Below, piece by piece: positions 53,062 to 61,882 of a stretch of 64,000 bases of DNA (the stretch's first letter is position 1; every line of letters begins with the position of its first letter). The stretch lies in NCBI RefSeq assembly GCF_034044635.1, contig NZ_JAXCLX010000001.1, positions 1,550,001 to 1,614,000 on the forward strand. The letters are read 5' to 3'. Position numbers and translations under genes: made by a program. The notes below the pieces were generated by a model. The model was given only the letters and a program-made list of their open reading frames with translations, was not told the origin of the DNA and did no database searches. The stretch comes from Dongia rigui (lineage in GTDB: Bacteria; Pseudomonadota; Alphaproteobacteria; Dongiales; Dongiaceae).

Positions 53062-54279
53062 TTAGCGCTTGCGTTGCGCGAGGCGGAGCGAGGCCGGGCG
53101 GCGGCCGCGTTCGAGTGCCTGCTGAGCGAGGCGGTTGACGTTGTTGAGGCCGTCGAGCAGGCCCGGGACCACCACCTCGGACGGGAGCGATTGCTGCGGC
53201 AATTGCCGCAGAGCCGTCGCCATCTTGCGCCAGTCGCGCACCCCGTCGTCTTCCAGCATGCCAACGAGGCCCAGTTCCTCGGCCTTGGCAGCGCGGATAA
53301 ACTGTTCCATGCGCGGGCGCGTGCGCGGCACGATGAGGGCGCGCTTGTCGAACGACACGATCTCGCAAAAGGTATTGTAGCCGCCCATGGCGACGACGCC
53401 GATGGCACGGTCCATGACATGTTCCATCTGCGCGTCGAAGGTGATGGCCTCGACCTTGTCGAGCTTGGCGGCGCGCGCCAGGAATTCCGCCTGGCGGTCG
53501 GAATGCATGAACGGCCCCAGCACGAGGAGGGCCGGATAAGGCAGGCGCTTGTCGTTTTCATAGGCGCGGATGACCCAATCGACCACGTCCTCGCCATCGC
53601 CGCCGCCACCGGTCGTGACCAGCAGATAAGGGGCGTCAATCTTCTGCAGCGGCATGGGCGCACCCGGGCCTTGCGGCAGCGAGCGGTGCAGATAGCCGGT
53701 ATAGATCATCTTGCGCTGGACCGATTTCGGGAGATCAATCCCTTCCAGCGGCTCGCATATCTGCGGCAGGCCATAGATCCAGATCTGGTCGTAAAGGTCG
53801 CGGAGCGCCGGCACGACATTCTTGCGCCGCCATTCCGGCACCAGGGCGGCCGGTTCGTCCATGATATCGCGAAGCCCTAAGACCAGATGCGTGCCCCGCT
53901 CCTTGAGCATTTCCAGCGTCTCGGTCACCTCGCCGCGCAGGCCCAGGGGTTCCTTGTCGACGATGAAGATGTCCGGATCGAAGATTTCGGCGGTATGCTT
54001 GATGATGGAGGAACGCAGGGCCAGCGTCTCTTCGGTATCGATCAGGAGCGACAGCGAGGTGTAATCGCCAGAACGCAGCTTGATGACCCCGGGAATGCGG
54101 ACGAAATCGACGCGCGCCCGGAAATTAAAGCTGCCGATGATGGGCGACCCGGTCAGGATGATGACCGACATGTCCTTGTTCTGCTCGACCAGCCAATGGG
54201 CAATGGTCTGGCAGCGGCGCAAATGGCCGAGACCGAACGTGTCATGCGAATAAATAAGGACGCGGGCGCCCCTGGTCAT
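53062..54279 (-). CDS. Predicted GT-B glycosyltransferase (COG4671/MurG-like), member 2
   Basis: A 405-residue protein beginning RVLIYSHDTFGLGHLRRCQT, with the same GHLRR motif as the protein at 48874 and VVAMGGYNTFCEIVSFDKRA at the nucleotide-sugar site. It is the first gene of the long minus-strand series. The start at 54279 has GGAAG before it; an in-frame ATG at 54291 is an alternative. A further upstream extension is unsupported. Confidence 0.85.
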   Translation of the reverse strand: MTRGARVLIYSHDTFGLGHLRRCQTIAHWLVEQNKDMSVIILTGSPIIGSFNFRARVDFVRIPGVIKLRSGDYTSLSLLIDTEETLALRSSIIKHTAEIFDPDIFIVDKEPLGLRGEVTETLEMLKERGTHLVLGLRDIMDEPAALVPEWRRKNVVPALRDLYDQIWIYGLPQICEPLEGIDLPKSVQRKMIYTGYLHRSLPQGPGAPMPLQKIDAPYLLVTTGGGGDGEDVVDWVIRAYENDKRLPYPALLVLGPFMHSDRQAEFLARAAKLDKVEAITFDAQMEHVMDRAIGVVAMGGYNTFCEIVSFDKRALIVPRTRPRMEQFIRAAKAEELGLVGMLEDDGVRDWRKMATALRQLPQQSLPSEVVVPGLLDGLNNVNRLAQQALERGRRPASLRLAQRKR

Positions 54280-54516
54280 GGCGTCTTCCATTTGCACGCG
54301 GCCCGATCCCCCCGAACACTGTGCGCCGTGTTTTCGGGCACCAACCCACCCGACGGGGCGAGTATGGCACAGGAGAAATAAGCCTCGAAAGGCAAAGTTT
54401 GGTGACTGCACGCGAATGGTCGCGCAGCCCAAGACATTGACATGGCGGGATAATTCGGCTCCATTGCTGGATGGCCGGGGTGGGCTGGGGACATCTTTCG
54501 GGGAAAAGCCGGGGTC
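54280..54516. promoter_or_regulatory. Divergent intergenic region of the glycan/ABC locus
   Basis: This 237-base gap between the minus-strand glycosyltransferase series and the plus-strand ABC gene should hold promoters for both. I see no strong palindrome or clear promoter elements; GGGGAAAAGCCGGGGTC lies just before the ABC start. Confidence 0.4.
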
Positions 54517-57237
54517 ATGGAGCCAAAACTATTTAAATATATCTGGCGCCATTCCTGGCGCGATCAGATCCCCATCCTGGCAATCGTCGTCGTTGCGCAG
54601 GTGATGTATCTCGTCTCACTCGATTTGCCCAAGCGAATTGTGAACGATGCCATCCAGGGCAAGGCCTTCGAGGGCAAAGCGGTTGCCGACTTTCTGAAAC
54701 TCACCCTGCCCTTGCCGGATTTCCTCGGCGGGCCGGTGCGCCTCTTCTCCGGATTTCAGTTCGACCAGCTCCATTACCTTTTCGCGCTGTGCTTTTCCTA
54801 CCTGTTCTTCGTCGTCCTCAATGGCTGGCTGAAGCAGACGGTCAACACGGAAAAAGGGCGCCTGGGCGAGCGCATGCTGCGCCGCCTGCGCTTCGAACTG
54901 TTCGACCGCGTCCTTCACTTTCCGCTGCTGCAATTCCGCAAGGTGAAACAGGCCGAGATCGCCACCATGATCAAGGATGAGGTGGAGCCGCTGGGCGGCT
55001 TCATCGGCGACGCCTTCATCACCCCGGCCTATCTCGGCGGTCTTGCCGCCACGGCATTGCTGTTCATCTTCATGCAGAACATGTCGATGGGCTTTGTGAC
55101 CATCGCCATGCTGGCGGTGCAGATCGTCGTCATCCCGAAACTGCGCGTCAAAATCCTGATGCTGGGCAAGCAGCGCCAGATCACCGCACGCCAACTGGCC
55201 GGTCGTATTGCCGAAAGCGTCGACGGCGCCATCGAGATCCATGCCAACGACACGTCGAACTACGAGCGCGCCGACATCATTCATCGCCTGGGCCGCATCT
55301 TCCAGATCCGCTTCGAGCTCTATCAGCGGAAGTTCTTCGTCAAATACATCAACAACATGTTGGCGCAGACGACGCCGTTTCTCTATTTCCTGATCGGCGG
55401 CTATTACGCGCTGAAAGGCGAGTTCGATGTCGGTACGCTGCTGGCCGTCATCAGCGCCTATAAGGACCTGCCGTCACCGATCAAGGAACTGATCGATTGG
55501 GACCAGCAGCGCCAGGATGTGCAGATCAAATATGACCAGGTGATCGAGCAGTTCACGCCGCCGGGCATGATGGACGCGCGCCTGCAGCACATCGACAACG
55601 AGAACGCGATCGACCCCGCGCCGGTGAAGCTGGAGCGCGTCACCTATCATGATGAAAGTGGTGCAGCACTCGCCGAGGACATCTCGCTGGAAATTGCGCC
55701 GGGCGAGCATCTGGCCATCGTCGGTGGCAACAACAGCGGCAAGGAGGCGGTCGCCGCCCTATTGGCGCGGCTGGTGCGCCCATTCAGCGGCAATCTGCGG
55801 TATGGCGAGCGGGACCTGCTCGATCTTCCCGAATCCATCACCGGCCGGCGCTTTGCCTATCTTGGCGAGGAGACCTACCTGCTGCCGGTGTCGCTGGAGG
55901 AAAACCTCCTTTACAGCCTGAAGCATCGGCCAGTGCGCCAAGCCGTCTATGAAGGCGCCGATCTCGTGGCTTATGAACGGCGCCTTTACGAGACCAAGCG
56001 CGCCGGTAGCCCGACTTTCGACTATTTCGCCGATTGGATCGATTATGACGGCGCAGGCGTGGCCGACCGCGCCGCGCTGGAGGAGCGCGTCCGCGCCCTG
56101 CTGATCACGGTCGAGTTCGAGGAAGATGTCTATCAGTTCGGCCTGCGCGGCCGGATCGAATCAAAGAGCCATAACGGGTTGACGGGGCAGTTCCTGGAAG
56201 CCCGCGCTGCGGTGCGTGCGCGTCTTGCCGAACCGCAATTTGCCAGCCTGGTCGAGCCCTTCGACCCAGCGCACTACAACCGCAACATGACGGTGGCCGA
56301 GAATATCCTTTTCGGCACCGCGCTCGATGCGACCTTCGCACCGGATGCACTGGCCACGAACACCCATCTTTCCGGCGTGCTGAGTGCCGCGGAGGTGACC
56401 AACAACCTCATCGCCCTTGGCCAGCAGATCGCCTCGACCATGGTGGAACTCTTTGCCGACCTGCCGGCGGGTCATCCCTTCTTCGAGCAGTTCAGCTTCA
56501 TCTCGGCCGAGGATCTGCCGCACTTCCAGCAATTGGTGACACGCCTGCAGCGAACTGGCGTTGAAGCCGCAACGGCGGAGGATAAGAGCCGGCTGATCGC
56601 CCTCACCTTCCCCTATATCGAGGCGCGGCACCGCTTGGGGCTCATTGACGACGCGCTGGAGGGAAAGCTGCTGAAGGCGCGCCAGCTGTTCCGGGAATTG
56701 CTGCCCAAGGCCCAGGCCGAGGCGATCGAATTCTATGGCCCGGACCGCTACAACGCCGCCGCAACGGTACAGGACAACATCCTCTTCGGGCGTCTGGTTT
56801 ACGGCCAGGCCCAGGCCGCACAGAAGATCGGCGCGGTGCTTTCCGAGGTCATCGACAGCCTGGACCTGCGACCCCAAGTGATCGCCGTGGGCCTGACCTT
56901 CAATGTGGGGGCCGCCGGCAAGAAACTGTCCTTTGCCCAGCGCCAGAAGGCGGGGCTGATCCGCGCCTTGCTGAAACGCCCGCAGCTTGTCATTCTCAAC
57001 AACACATTGTCGGCCTTTGACGAGGCGAGCCAGCGCCGGCTTCTGGTTGGGATCCGCGCGGATCTAAAGGGCGCCGCCCTGGTTTTTATTACCCATACGG
57101 CGGCCCTGGCGCGCAGCTTCGACCGGATCGTGGTGATGCAGAACGCGCGCATCGTCGAAACGGGCAAGCCCGCCGATCTCGATCGGGCAAATTCAAAATT
57201 CCAGGCGCTGTTGGGTGCGCCGGAGGCCGTGGGATAA
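54517..57237 (+). CDS. Exporter-like ABC protein with degenerate, expanded ATPase domain
   Basis: A 906-residue protein. Residues ~1-330 form an ABC-exporter-like membrane domain with about six spans. The ATPase domain begins near 370. Walker A is VGGNNSGKEAVA, with Glu where Ser/Thr binds magnesium. The signature is KKLSFAQRQKAG, and Walker B reads LVILNNTLSAFD, with Asn-Asn instead of Asp-Glu. Lys409 of Walker A and Walker B (828-829) are ~420 residues apart against ~120 normally. The ENxLxG element recurs three times (about 461, 594, 752). ATPase activity is doubtful. Confidence 0.88.
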   Translation: MEPKLFKYIWRHSWRDQIPILAIVVVAQVMYLVSLDLPKRIVNDAIQGKAFEGKAVADFLKLTLPLPDFLGGPVRLFSGFQFDQLHYLFALCFSYLFFVVLNGWLKQTVNTEKGRLGERMLRRLRFELFDRVLHFPLLQFRKVKQAEIATMIKDEVEPLGGFIGDAFITPAYLGGLAATALLFIFMQNMSMGFVTIAMLAVQIVVIPKLRVKILMLGKQRQITARQLAGRIAESVDGAIEIHANDTSNYERADIIHRLGRIFQIRFELYQRKFFVKYINNMLAQTTPFLYFLIGGYYALKGEFDVGTLLAVISAYKDLPSPIKELIDWDQQRQDVQIKYDQVIEQFTPPGMMDARLQHIDNENAIDPAPVKLERVTYHDESGAALAEDISLEIAPGEHLAIVGGNNSGKEAVAALLARLVRPFSGNLRYGERDLLDLPESITGRRFAYLGEETYLLPVSLEENLLYSLKHRPVRQAVYEGADLVAYERRLYETKRAGSPTFDYFADWIDYDGAGVADRAALEERVRALLITVEFEEDVYQFGLRGRIESKSHNGLTGQFLEARAAVRARLAEPQFASLVEPFDPAHYNRNMTVAENILFGTALDATFAPDALATNTHLSGVLSAAEVTNNLIALGQQIASTMVELFADLPAGHPFFEQFSFISAEDLPHFQQLVTRLQRTGVEAATAEDKSRLIALTFPYIEARHRLGLIDDALEGKLLKARQLFRELLPKAQAEAIEFYGPDRYNAAATVQDNILFGRLVYGQAQAAQKIGAVLSEVIDSLDLRPQVIAVGLTFNVGAAGKKLSFAQRQKAGLIRALLKRPQLVILNNTLSAFDEASQRRLLVGIRADLKGAALVFITHTAALARSFDRIVVMQNARIVETGKPADLDRANSKFQALLGAPEAVG

Positions 57238-57307
57238 TTCGCGCCGGCATCCTTATCGGGACTGCCGGGTTAGATTGACGTGTTACGTTGCTATCGGGAT
57301 GGATGCG

Positions 57308-57760
57308 ATGAGTATTCAGGAAGACGTCGAGGCGCTAAAGCGCATACCGCTTTTCGCCAAGGTGGAGCCGGCCAAGTTGAAGCTGATGGCCTTCGCCAGC
57401 GAGCGCGCGCAATATCAGCCGGGCGATTTGCTGTTCCATCAAGGCGATACGGCCGATGCCGCCTACATCATCCTGGCCGGTGCCGCCGACATTCTGGTCG
57501 AGACCGAGAACGGCCCGCTGAAGGTGGCCGATGTTGGCACCGGCGCCTTCGTGGGCGAGATCGGCATCCTGATGGATGTGCCGCGCACCGCCACCATCCG
57601 CGCTACCGAGAAGATGACCGTCCTCAAGATCACCAAGGAGCTGTTCTTCCGCATGGTGACGGATTTCCCCTCGATCGGCATCGAGGTCATGCGCGTCCTT
57701 GCACAACGCATCGAGCATATGAACGTCCAGCTGCGCGAAGCGGTGGCGGCCAGGAAGTGA
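57308..57760 (+). CDS. Stand-alone cyclic-nucleotide-binding-domain protein
   Basis: A 150-residue protein formed almost entirely of one cNMP-binding fold (LFAKVEPAKLKLMAF, PGDLLFHQGDTADAAYIILA, GAFVGEIGILMDVPRTATIR), without a DNA-binding helix-turn-helix. The phosphate-binding cassette contains GEIGILMDVPRTATI; the conserved Glu and Arg are present. It may sense cAMP made by cyclases such as that at 31096, or act as a structural module for the ABC protein encoded 70 bases upstream. ATG 57299 is an alternative start. Confidence 0.85.
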   Translation: MSIQEDVEALKRIPLFAKVEPAKLKLMAFASERAQYQPGDLLFHQGDTADAAYIILAGAADILVETENGPLKVADVGTGAFVGEIGILMDVPRTATIRATEKMTVLKITKELFFRMVTDFPSIGIEVMRVLAQRIEHMNVQLREAVAARK

Positions 57761-57794
57761 GCGGGCCTGGATTCGGCCGGGAGGGCCTGGAAGG

Positions 57795-58289
57795 ATGAGC
57801 CGCCTGGACAGTTTCATCCGCCGCCTGGAAGCGCAGCGCAGCTGCCTCGCCGATGCCGCCAGGCGGTCACGGGAGACCAGGGGTGTTGTCCTCGAACTCG
57901 GCCTCGGCAATGGCCGCACCTTCGATCATCTGCGCGAAATCTGCGCTGGGCGTGACATCTATGTCTTCGACCGCCAGGTCGCTGCCCATCCCGATTGCAT
58001 CCCGGCGCCCGACCGGATGTTCCTTGGCGACTTTACCCAGACGCTGAAAGATGCCCGGGCAAAATTGGGCGACAACGCCGCCGCCATGATCCATGTCGAT
58101 CTCGGCAGCGGCGATGCGGCAGCAAGCCTGGCGCTGGCCGCGCGCCTTGCCCCGGATATCGCCGCCCTGATGGCGCCACGGGCGGTCTTGGTCAGTGACC
58201 AGCCGGTCGAGGCACCGGACCTTGCTGCACTCCCCTTGCCCGAGGGTGTTCGACCCGGGCGCTATTTCATGGCCGAGAAGCGGGGCTGA
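57795..58289 (+). CDS. Small class I SAM-dependent methyltransferase-like protein
   Basis: A 164-residue protein with SAM-binding motif I VVLELGLGNGRTFDHL near residues 33-48, and FDRQ and MIHVDLGSGD further on. It lacks a large substrate domain. It lies 34 bases after the cNMP-binding gene in the plus-strand arm of the glycan/ABC locus, so it might methylate the product. The target is unknown. Confidence 0.78.
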   Translation: MSRLDSFIRRLEAQRSCLADAARRSRETRGVVLELGLGNGRTFDHLREICAGRDIYVFDRQVAAHPDCIPAPDRMFLGDFTQTLKDARAKLGDNAAAMIHVDLGSGDAAASLALAARLAPDIAALMAPRAVLVSDQPVEAPDLAALPLPEGVRPGRYFMAEKRG

Positions 58290-58375
58290 TGCGCGCTTGG
58301 CCCAACAAGGCAGCCCCAATTCTGCCACGAAACCAGGGCACGATTCCGCCTCAACGCCAGACACCGGAAACCTAG

Positions 58376-60478
58376 ATGCGCCCCACAACCCTTCCCCGCG
58401 CCCTCCTGACCACCCTCGCTTGCCTGTTCATGCTGTGCCATGCAGCCACGGCCAAGGTGGCCGACGACCGGGTCACCCTGCCGCGCGAAAAAGGCACGCC
58501 GATGGGGGCTGTTGGCATGGTGCTGCATCTGGGTGCCGATGGCTCGGCGCTTGGCACCGGTTTCCTGGTATCGCCCTGCCATGTGCTGACCGCCGCCCAT
58601 GTCGTCTCGGAGCCGGAAGGCATTTCGGCAGATCAGGTGCTGCTGTTCTTCATCGGCAGCGGCAATCTGGGGCCGGAATATTACGAAGCCAATTCCTTTG
58701 CCGAATTGAGCCCGGCGCGCCCCGTGGTCTGGGGCGAATCCCGGCAGCTGCACAAGGGATCGACCGCCGACCGGCGCGAAGCCTGGCAGAAGGCCGGCTG
58801 GGACGATTGGGCGCTCCTCAAGCTCGACAAATGCCTGGGCGACGAGGGCTACGGCTATCTCAACCTGCTGCCCATCGCCACCAGGGATTTCACGCGTGAC
58901 GGCAATACCCGGCCGATCACCTCGATCGGCCTGCCGGCCGACCACAACAACGAGAAGCTCACCATCGACCCGGCCTGCACGCTCTTCGGCCAGGTCGACA
59001 GCACCGGCTGGCAGCATGATTGCACCAGCATGCCGGGGAATTCCGGCGGGCCGATCCTTGCCGCCAAGCCGGAGGGTGATGAGAAATGGCCGCGGGTCAT
59101 GGGCATCACCGTGATCTCGACCAGCGAGCATCCGGAAGAATTGAAGCCGATGATCAACGACCCGGAGGCGCCTGACTATCTCGGCAATCTGCCGACCGCC
59201 GTGCCGGTTTCCGCCTTCATCGACAAGATCGCGCCTTATCTCCCGAAAGACCCGGTGGTCTCCGCCTATCTTGCCAAGCATCCCAATGCCGATCGCGGCT
59301 ACAGCATCGACAACACCAAGGAGCCGATTGCCGACCTCACCGCGGCCATTGCCAAGAAGCCGCGCTCGGCCTTGCTGTTGACCTTGCGCGGCTCGTGGCT
59401 GGAGGCGGCCAAGGACGAGGCGGCGGCACTGGTCGATTATTCGGCGGCCCTGCGCGCTGATCCCAAATTCGCGCCGGCGCTCTATGCCCGGGCGCAGCTC
59501 CGCGGCTATCGCGATGACAAGATGCAAGGCGATGCCAAGGCGGCCCTTGCCGATCTCGAGGTGCTCATCAAGCGCTTTCCGGATGATCCCAGCCTGCGTA
59601 TCACCCGCGGCGCCCTGCTGTCCGGCGCCTATGATTATCGTGCGGCACTGGTCGATTACGATGCCGCCCTGAAGCTCGACCCCAGCAACATCTCGGCCCG
59701 CCTGACCCGTGCCAATGCCCGGGTGGAGCTGGGCGACATGAAGGGGGCGAAGGCGGATTTCGACGCCGCCATCGCGGCCCGGTCCGACAATGCCTATCTG
59801 CTGGTCGAGCGCGCCAATTATCAGCTAAGGGCCGGCGATCACAAACGCGCCTTCGACGACATCGAGGCCGCGCTGAAGATCGAGCCGGACATGCCGACGG
59901 CGTTGAATGCCCGCGCCATCGTCCATCTCGATCTGGGTGAGATCGACAAGGCACTGATCGATGCCAACCGCACGATCGGCCTCGACCCGGATCCGTCGAG
60001 CGGCCACATCGCGTTGCGTGGCACGATTCACCACATCAAGGGCGATCTCGACGCCGCGATCGCCGATTACCGCGAGGCGGAGAAACTCAATCCGACCGAG
60101 CCCTTCGACGCGTTGATGCTCTATATCGCCCTGGGCGAAGCCGGGCGGATGAACGAGGCCAAGGAAGAACTGCGCCAGTTGCTGAAGCGCTGGCCGACCA
60201 CCGAATGGCCGAGCCCGCTTGCCGAACATCTGCTCGGTGAGAATTCGGAAGCGGAGCTGAAGAAGGCGGCGATGGCGGGCACCGAAGTGCTGCGCAAATA
60301 CCAGGATTTCGACTGGCATTTCTATCTCGGTGCCCAGGCCATGCTGCAGGGCGACAAGAAGAAGGCCAAGACTTATTTCCAGCATGTCGTCGACACCGAC
60401 ATGCGCCAGTTCCTGGAATACAACCTCGCCCGCATCTTCCTGGAACGGTTGGGCGGCGACAGCTACGTCAAGGGCTGA
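58376..60478 (+). CDS. Exported trypsin-like serine protease with TPR domain
   Basis: A 700-residue protein. Signal peptide 1-26 (ends AATA-K). The chymotrypsin-fold domain has His75 (LTAAHVV), Asp144 (DDWALLKL) and Ser223 (MPGNSGGP). From about residue 310 a series of ~34-residue TPR repeats (ALVDYSAALRADPKFAPALY, then similar units) runs to the end. A periplasmic or secreted protease with TPR protein-binding repeats is suggested. It faces the sulfatase-fold gene convergently. Confidence 0.9.
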   Translation: MRPTTLPRALLTTLACLFMLCHAATAKVADDRVTLPREKGTPMGAVGMVLHLGADGSALGTGFLVSPCHVLTAAHVVSEPEGISADQVLLFFIGSGNLGPEYYEANSFAELSPARPVVWGESRQLHKGSTADRREAWQKAGWDDWALLKLDKCLGDEGYGYLNLLPIATRDFTRDGNTRPITSIGLPADHNNEKLTIDPACTLFGQVDSTGWQHDCTSMPGNSGGPILAAKPEGDEKWPRVMGITVISTSEHPEELKPMINDPEAPDYLGNLPTAVPVSAFIDKIAPYLPKDPVVSAYLAKHPNADRGYSIDNTKEPIADLTAAIAKKPRSALLLTLRGSWLEAAKDEAAALVDYSAALRADPKFAPALYARAQLRGYRDDKMQGDAKAALADLEVLIKRFPDDPSLRITRGALLSGAYDYRAALVDYDAALKLDPSNISARLTRANARVELGDMKGAKADFDAAIAARSDNAYLLVERANYQLRAGDHKRAFDDIEAALKIEPDMPTALNARAIVHLDLGEIDKALIDANRTIGLDPDPSSGHIALRGTIHHIKGDLDAAIADYREAEKLNPTEPFDALMLYIALGEAGRMNEAKEELRQLLKRWPTTEWPSPLAEHLLGENSEAELKKAAMAGTEVLRKYQDFDWHFYLGAQAMLQGDKKKAKTYFQHVVDTDMRQFLEYNLARIFLERLGGDSYVKG

Positions 60479-60495
60479 TAGCAGATCAGCTTTTT

Positions 60496-60553
60496 GGGCA
60501 CAGCTTTAAGGAATTCAGCCCTTCGGGCACAGCTTTGCGGGATTCAGCCCTTC
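60496..60553. repeat. Two 29-base tandem repeats between convergent genes
   Basis: GGGCACAGCTTT...ATTCAGCCCTTC occurs twice at a 29-base period, differing at three positions. The second copy runs over the stop codon of the minus-strand gene, and TCAGCCC-TTC-GGGCTGA at 60543-60559 forms a 7-base hairpin. It may act as a shared 3' end; it suggests a small local duplication. Confidence 0.6.
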
Positions 60554-61872
60554 GGGCTGAGGCGGAACCAGCTGACCTGGCGCGGCGTGAAAAGATCGCG
60601 CGCCTTGCGGTACCAGAGCGGCGGGGCGTGGTCGCCAACGATCAGGATCTCGGTCGGTGGTACGTCCGCCGCCGCAAACGCCTTGGCGATGGTTTCCAGC
60701 AGTTCGATCCAGGCATCGGTCATGATGCAGACCTCGCGCTCCGGCACCACTGACCCGCGCCGACTGCAATCGAGGTGGTGATAGCCCTGGTCGACGATCA
60801 CCGGCACATGGGTGTTGAAGGTCAGCAGATAATTGAATTGCGGGCTCGTGGCCGCCTTGAACTGTGCGGCGAGATCGCGCACCAGCTTCGGGTCGCAGAT
60901 GCCGACGAAGACGTCGCCACACAGCTTGTCGCCGGGCTGCATCAGGTCCTCGCCGAAATGGCGCTGGGTAAAGCCGATATGCGGCCACCATTTCGACCGC
61001 TCGAACATCTCGCCGGAGAAGCCGTGATAGCCGCCGGTGGTATAGCCGGCCGCCGACATCTTGAACGGCAGGCAATCGGGCCGGGGCCGGTCGAGGTTGT
61101 CGAGATAGGAGTCGCGCGTCTGGCAGAACTCGCGCATCTCGGCCGACGTCGTGCCACCGATGAAGCCGTTGGTGCCGCTGGTGACGGTATAGCGCTGCTC
61201 GACGCCGCCGGCACGGATCGCCTGCTCCAACAGGCCCTGCATTTTTGGATCCGCAAAATGCCCCATCGCCTCGACAATGACGACCAGCATGTGCCGGCCG
61301 TTGGGCTGTTCGACCAGCTTGATAAAACCGGAATTGCCGATCGCGGAATCGAAGGGCAGATCCTGACCAAGCTTCAGCCACACGGTCGAATCACGCGGTG
61401 TGTTGAGCCAGAGGTCGACGGGCAGCGCCACGATTCCCAGGCACAGCATGATCGTCGCCCGGGCGCGGCGCAGCGTGGCGCCTTGCTTGAGCAACAGATA
61501 GGAGATGAGCGCGAAAATACCGCCCAGGAGCAGGATGAGGACGATATAGAGTTTCGAGCTGAGGATATCGAGTTCGTTGATGAAGCGCAGGGCGAACACC
61601 GCCTCGGTCAGGGTCAGCCCGAAAAGCTGTGTCGCACAGAACATGACATCGAAGGAAAAGGCGGCGATGAAGGCCGCGACCACGGCCCAGCCGGGCAGGA
61701 AGCGGATGCTGATCGCCGCCAGCAGGTAAAGGATGATCGGCAGCGACCTGGGCGGCACGCTGATGCCGGCCAGCGACAGGGCGACGAAGGCGACATTGGG
61801 CAGGACAAGACCCACCAGCACCAGAAGGACACCAGGCCGCCGCAGCCAGTCGATCATTGCCCTGCCAGCCAT
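60544..61872 (-). CDS. Membrane-anchored sulfatase/phosphoethanolamine-transferase-fold protein
   Basis: A 442-residue protein. About five spans occupy residues 10-165. A large extracytoplasmic domain follows with VVIVEAMGHF and GTNGFIGGTTSAEMREFCQT (candidate nucleophile Thr) and VGDHAPPLWY near the end, metal-site features of the alkaline-phosphatase/LtaS/EptA superfamily. It could transfer a phospho-group to an envelope glycan or lipid. It begins 10 bases after the deacetylase gene. Start 61872 or 61857. Confidence 0.82.
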   Translation of the reverse strand: MAGRAMIDWLRRPGVLLVLVGLVLPNVAFVALSLAGISVPPRSLPIILYLLAAISIRFLPGWAVVAAFIAAFSFDVMFCATQLFGLTLTEAVFALRFINELDILSSKLYIVLILLLGGIFALISYLLLKQGATLRRARATIMLCLGIVALPVDLWLNTPRDSTVWLKLGQDLPFDSAIGNSGFIKLVEQPNGRHMLVVIVEAMGHFADPKMQGLLEQAIRAGGVEQRYTVTSGTNGFIGGTTSAEMREFCQTRDSYLDNLDRPRPDCLPFKMSAAGYTTGGYHGFSGEMFERSKWWPHIGFTQRHFGEDLMQPGDKLCGDVFVGICDPKLVRDLAAQFKAATSPQFNYLLTFNTHVPVIVDQGYHHLDCSRRGSVVPEREVCIMTDAWIELLETIAKAFAAADVPPTEILIVGDHAPPLWYRKARDLFTPRQVSWFRLSPKG

Positions 61873-61882
61873 CCCCTCACCT

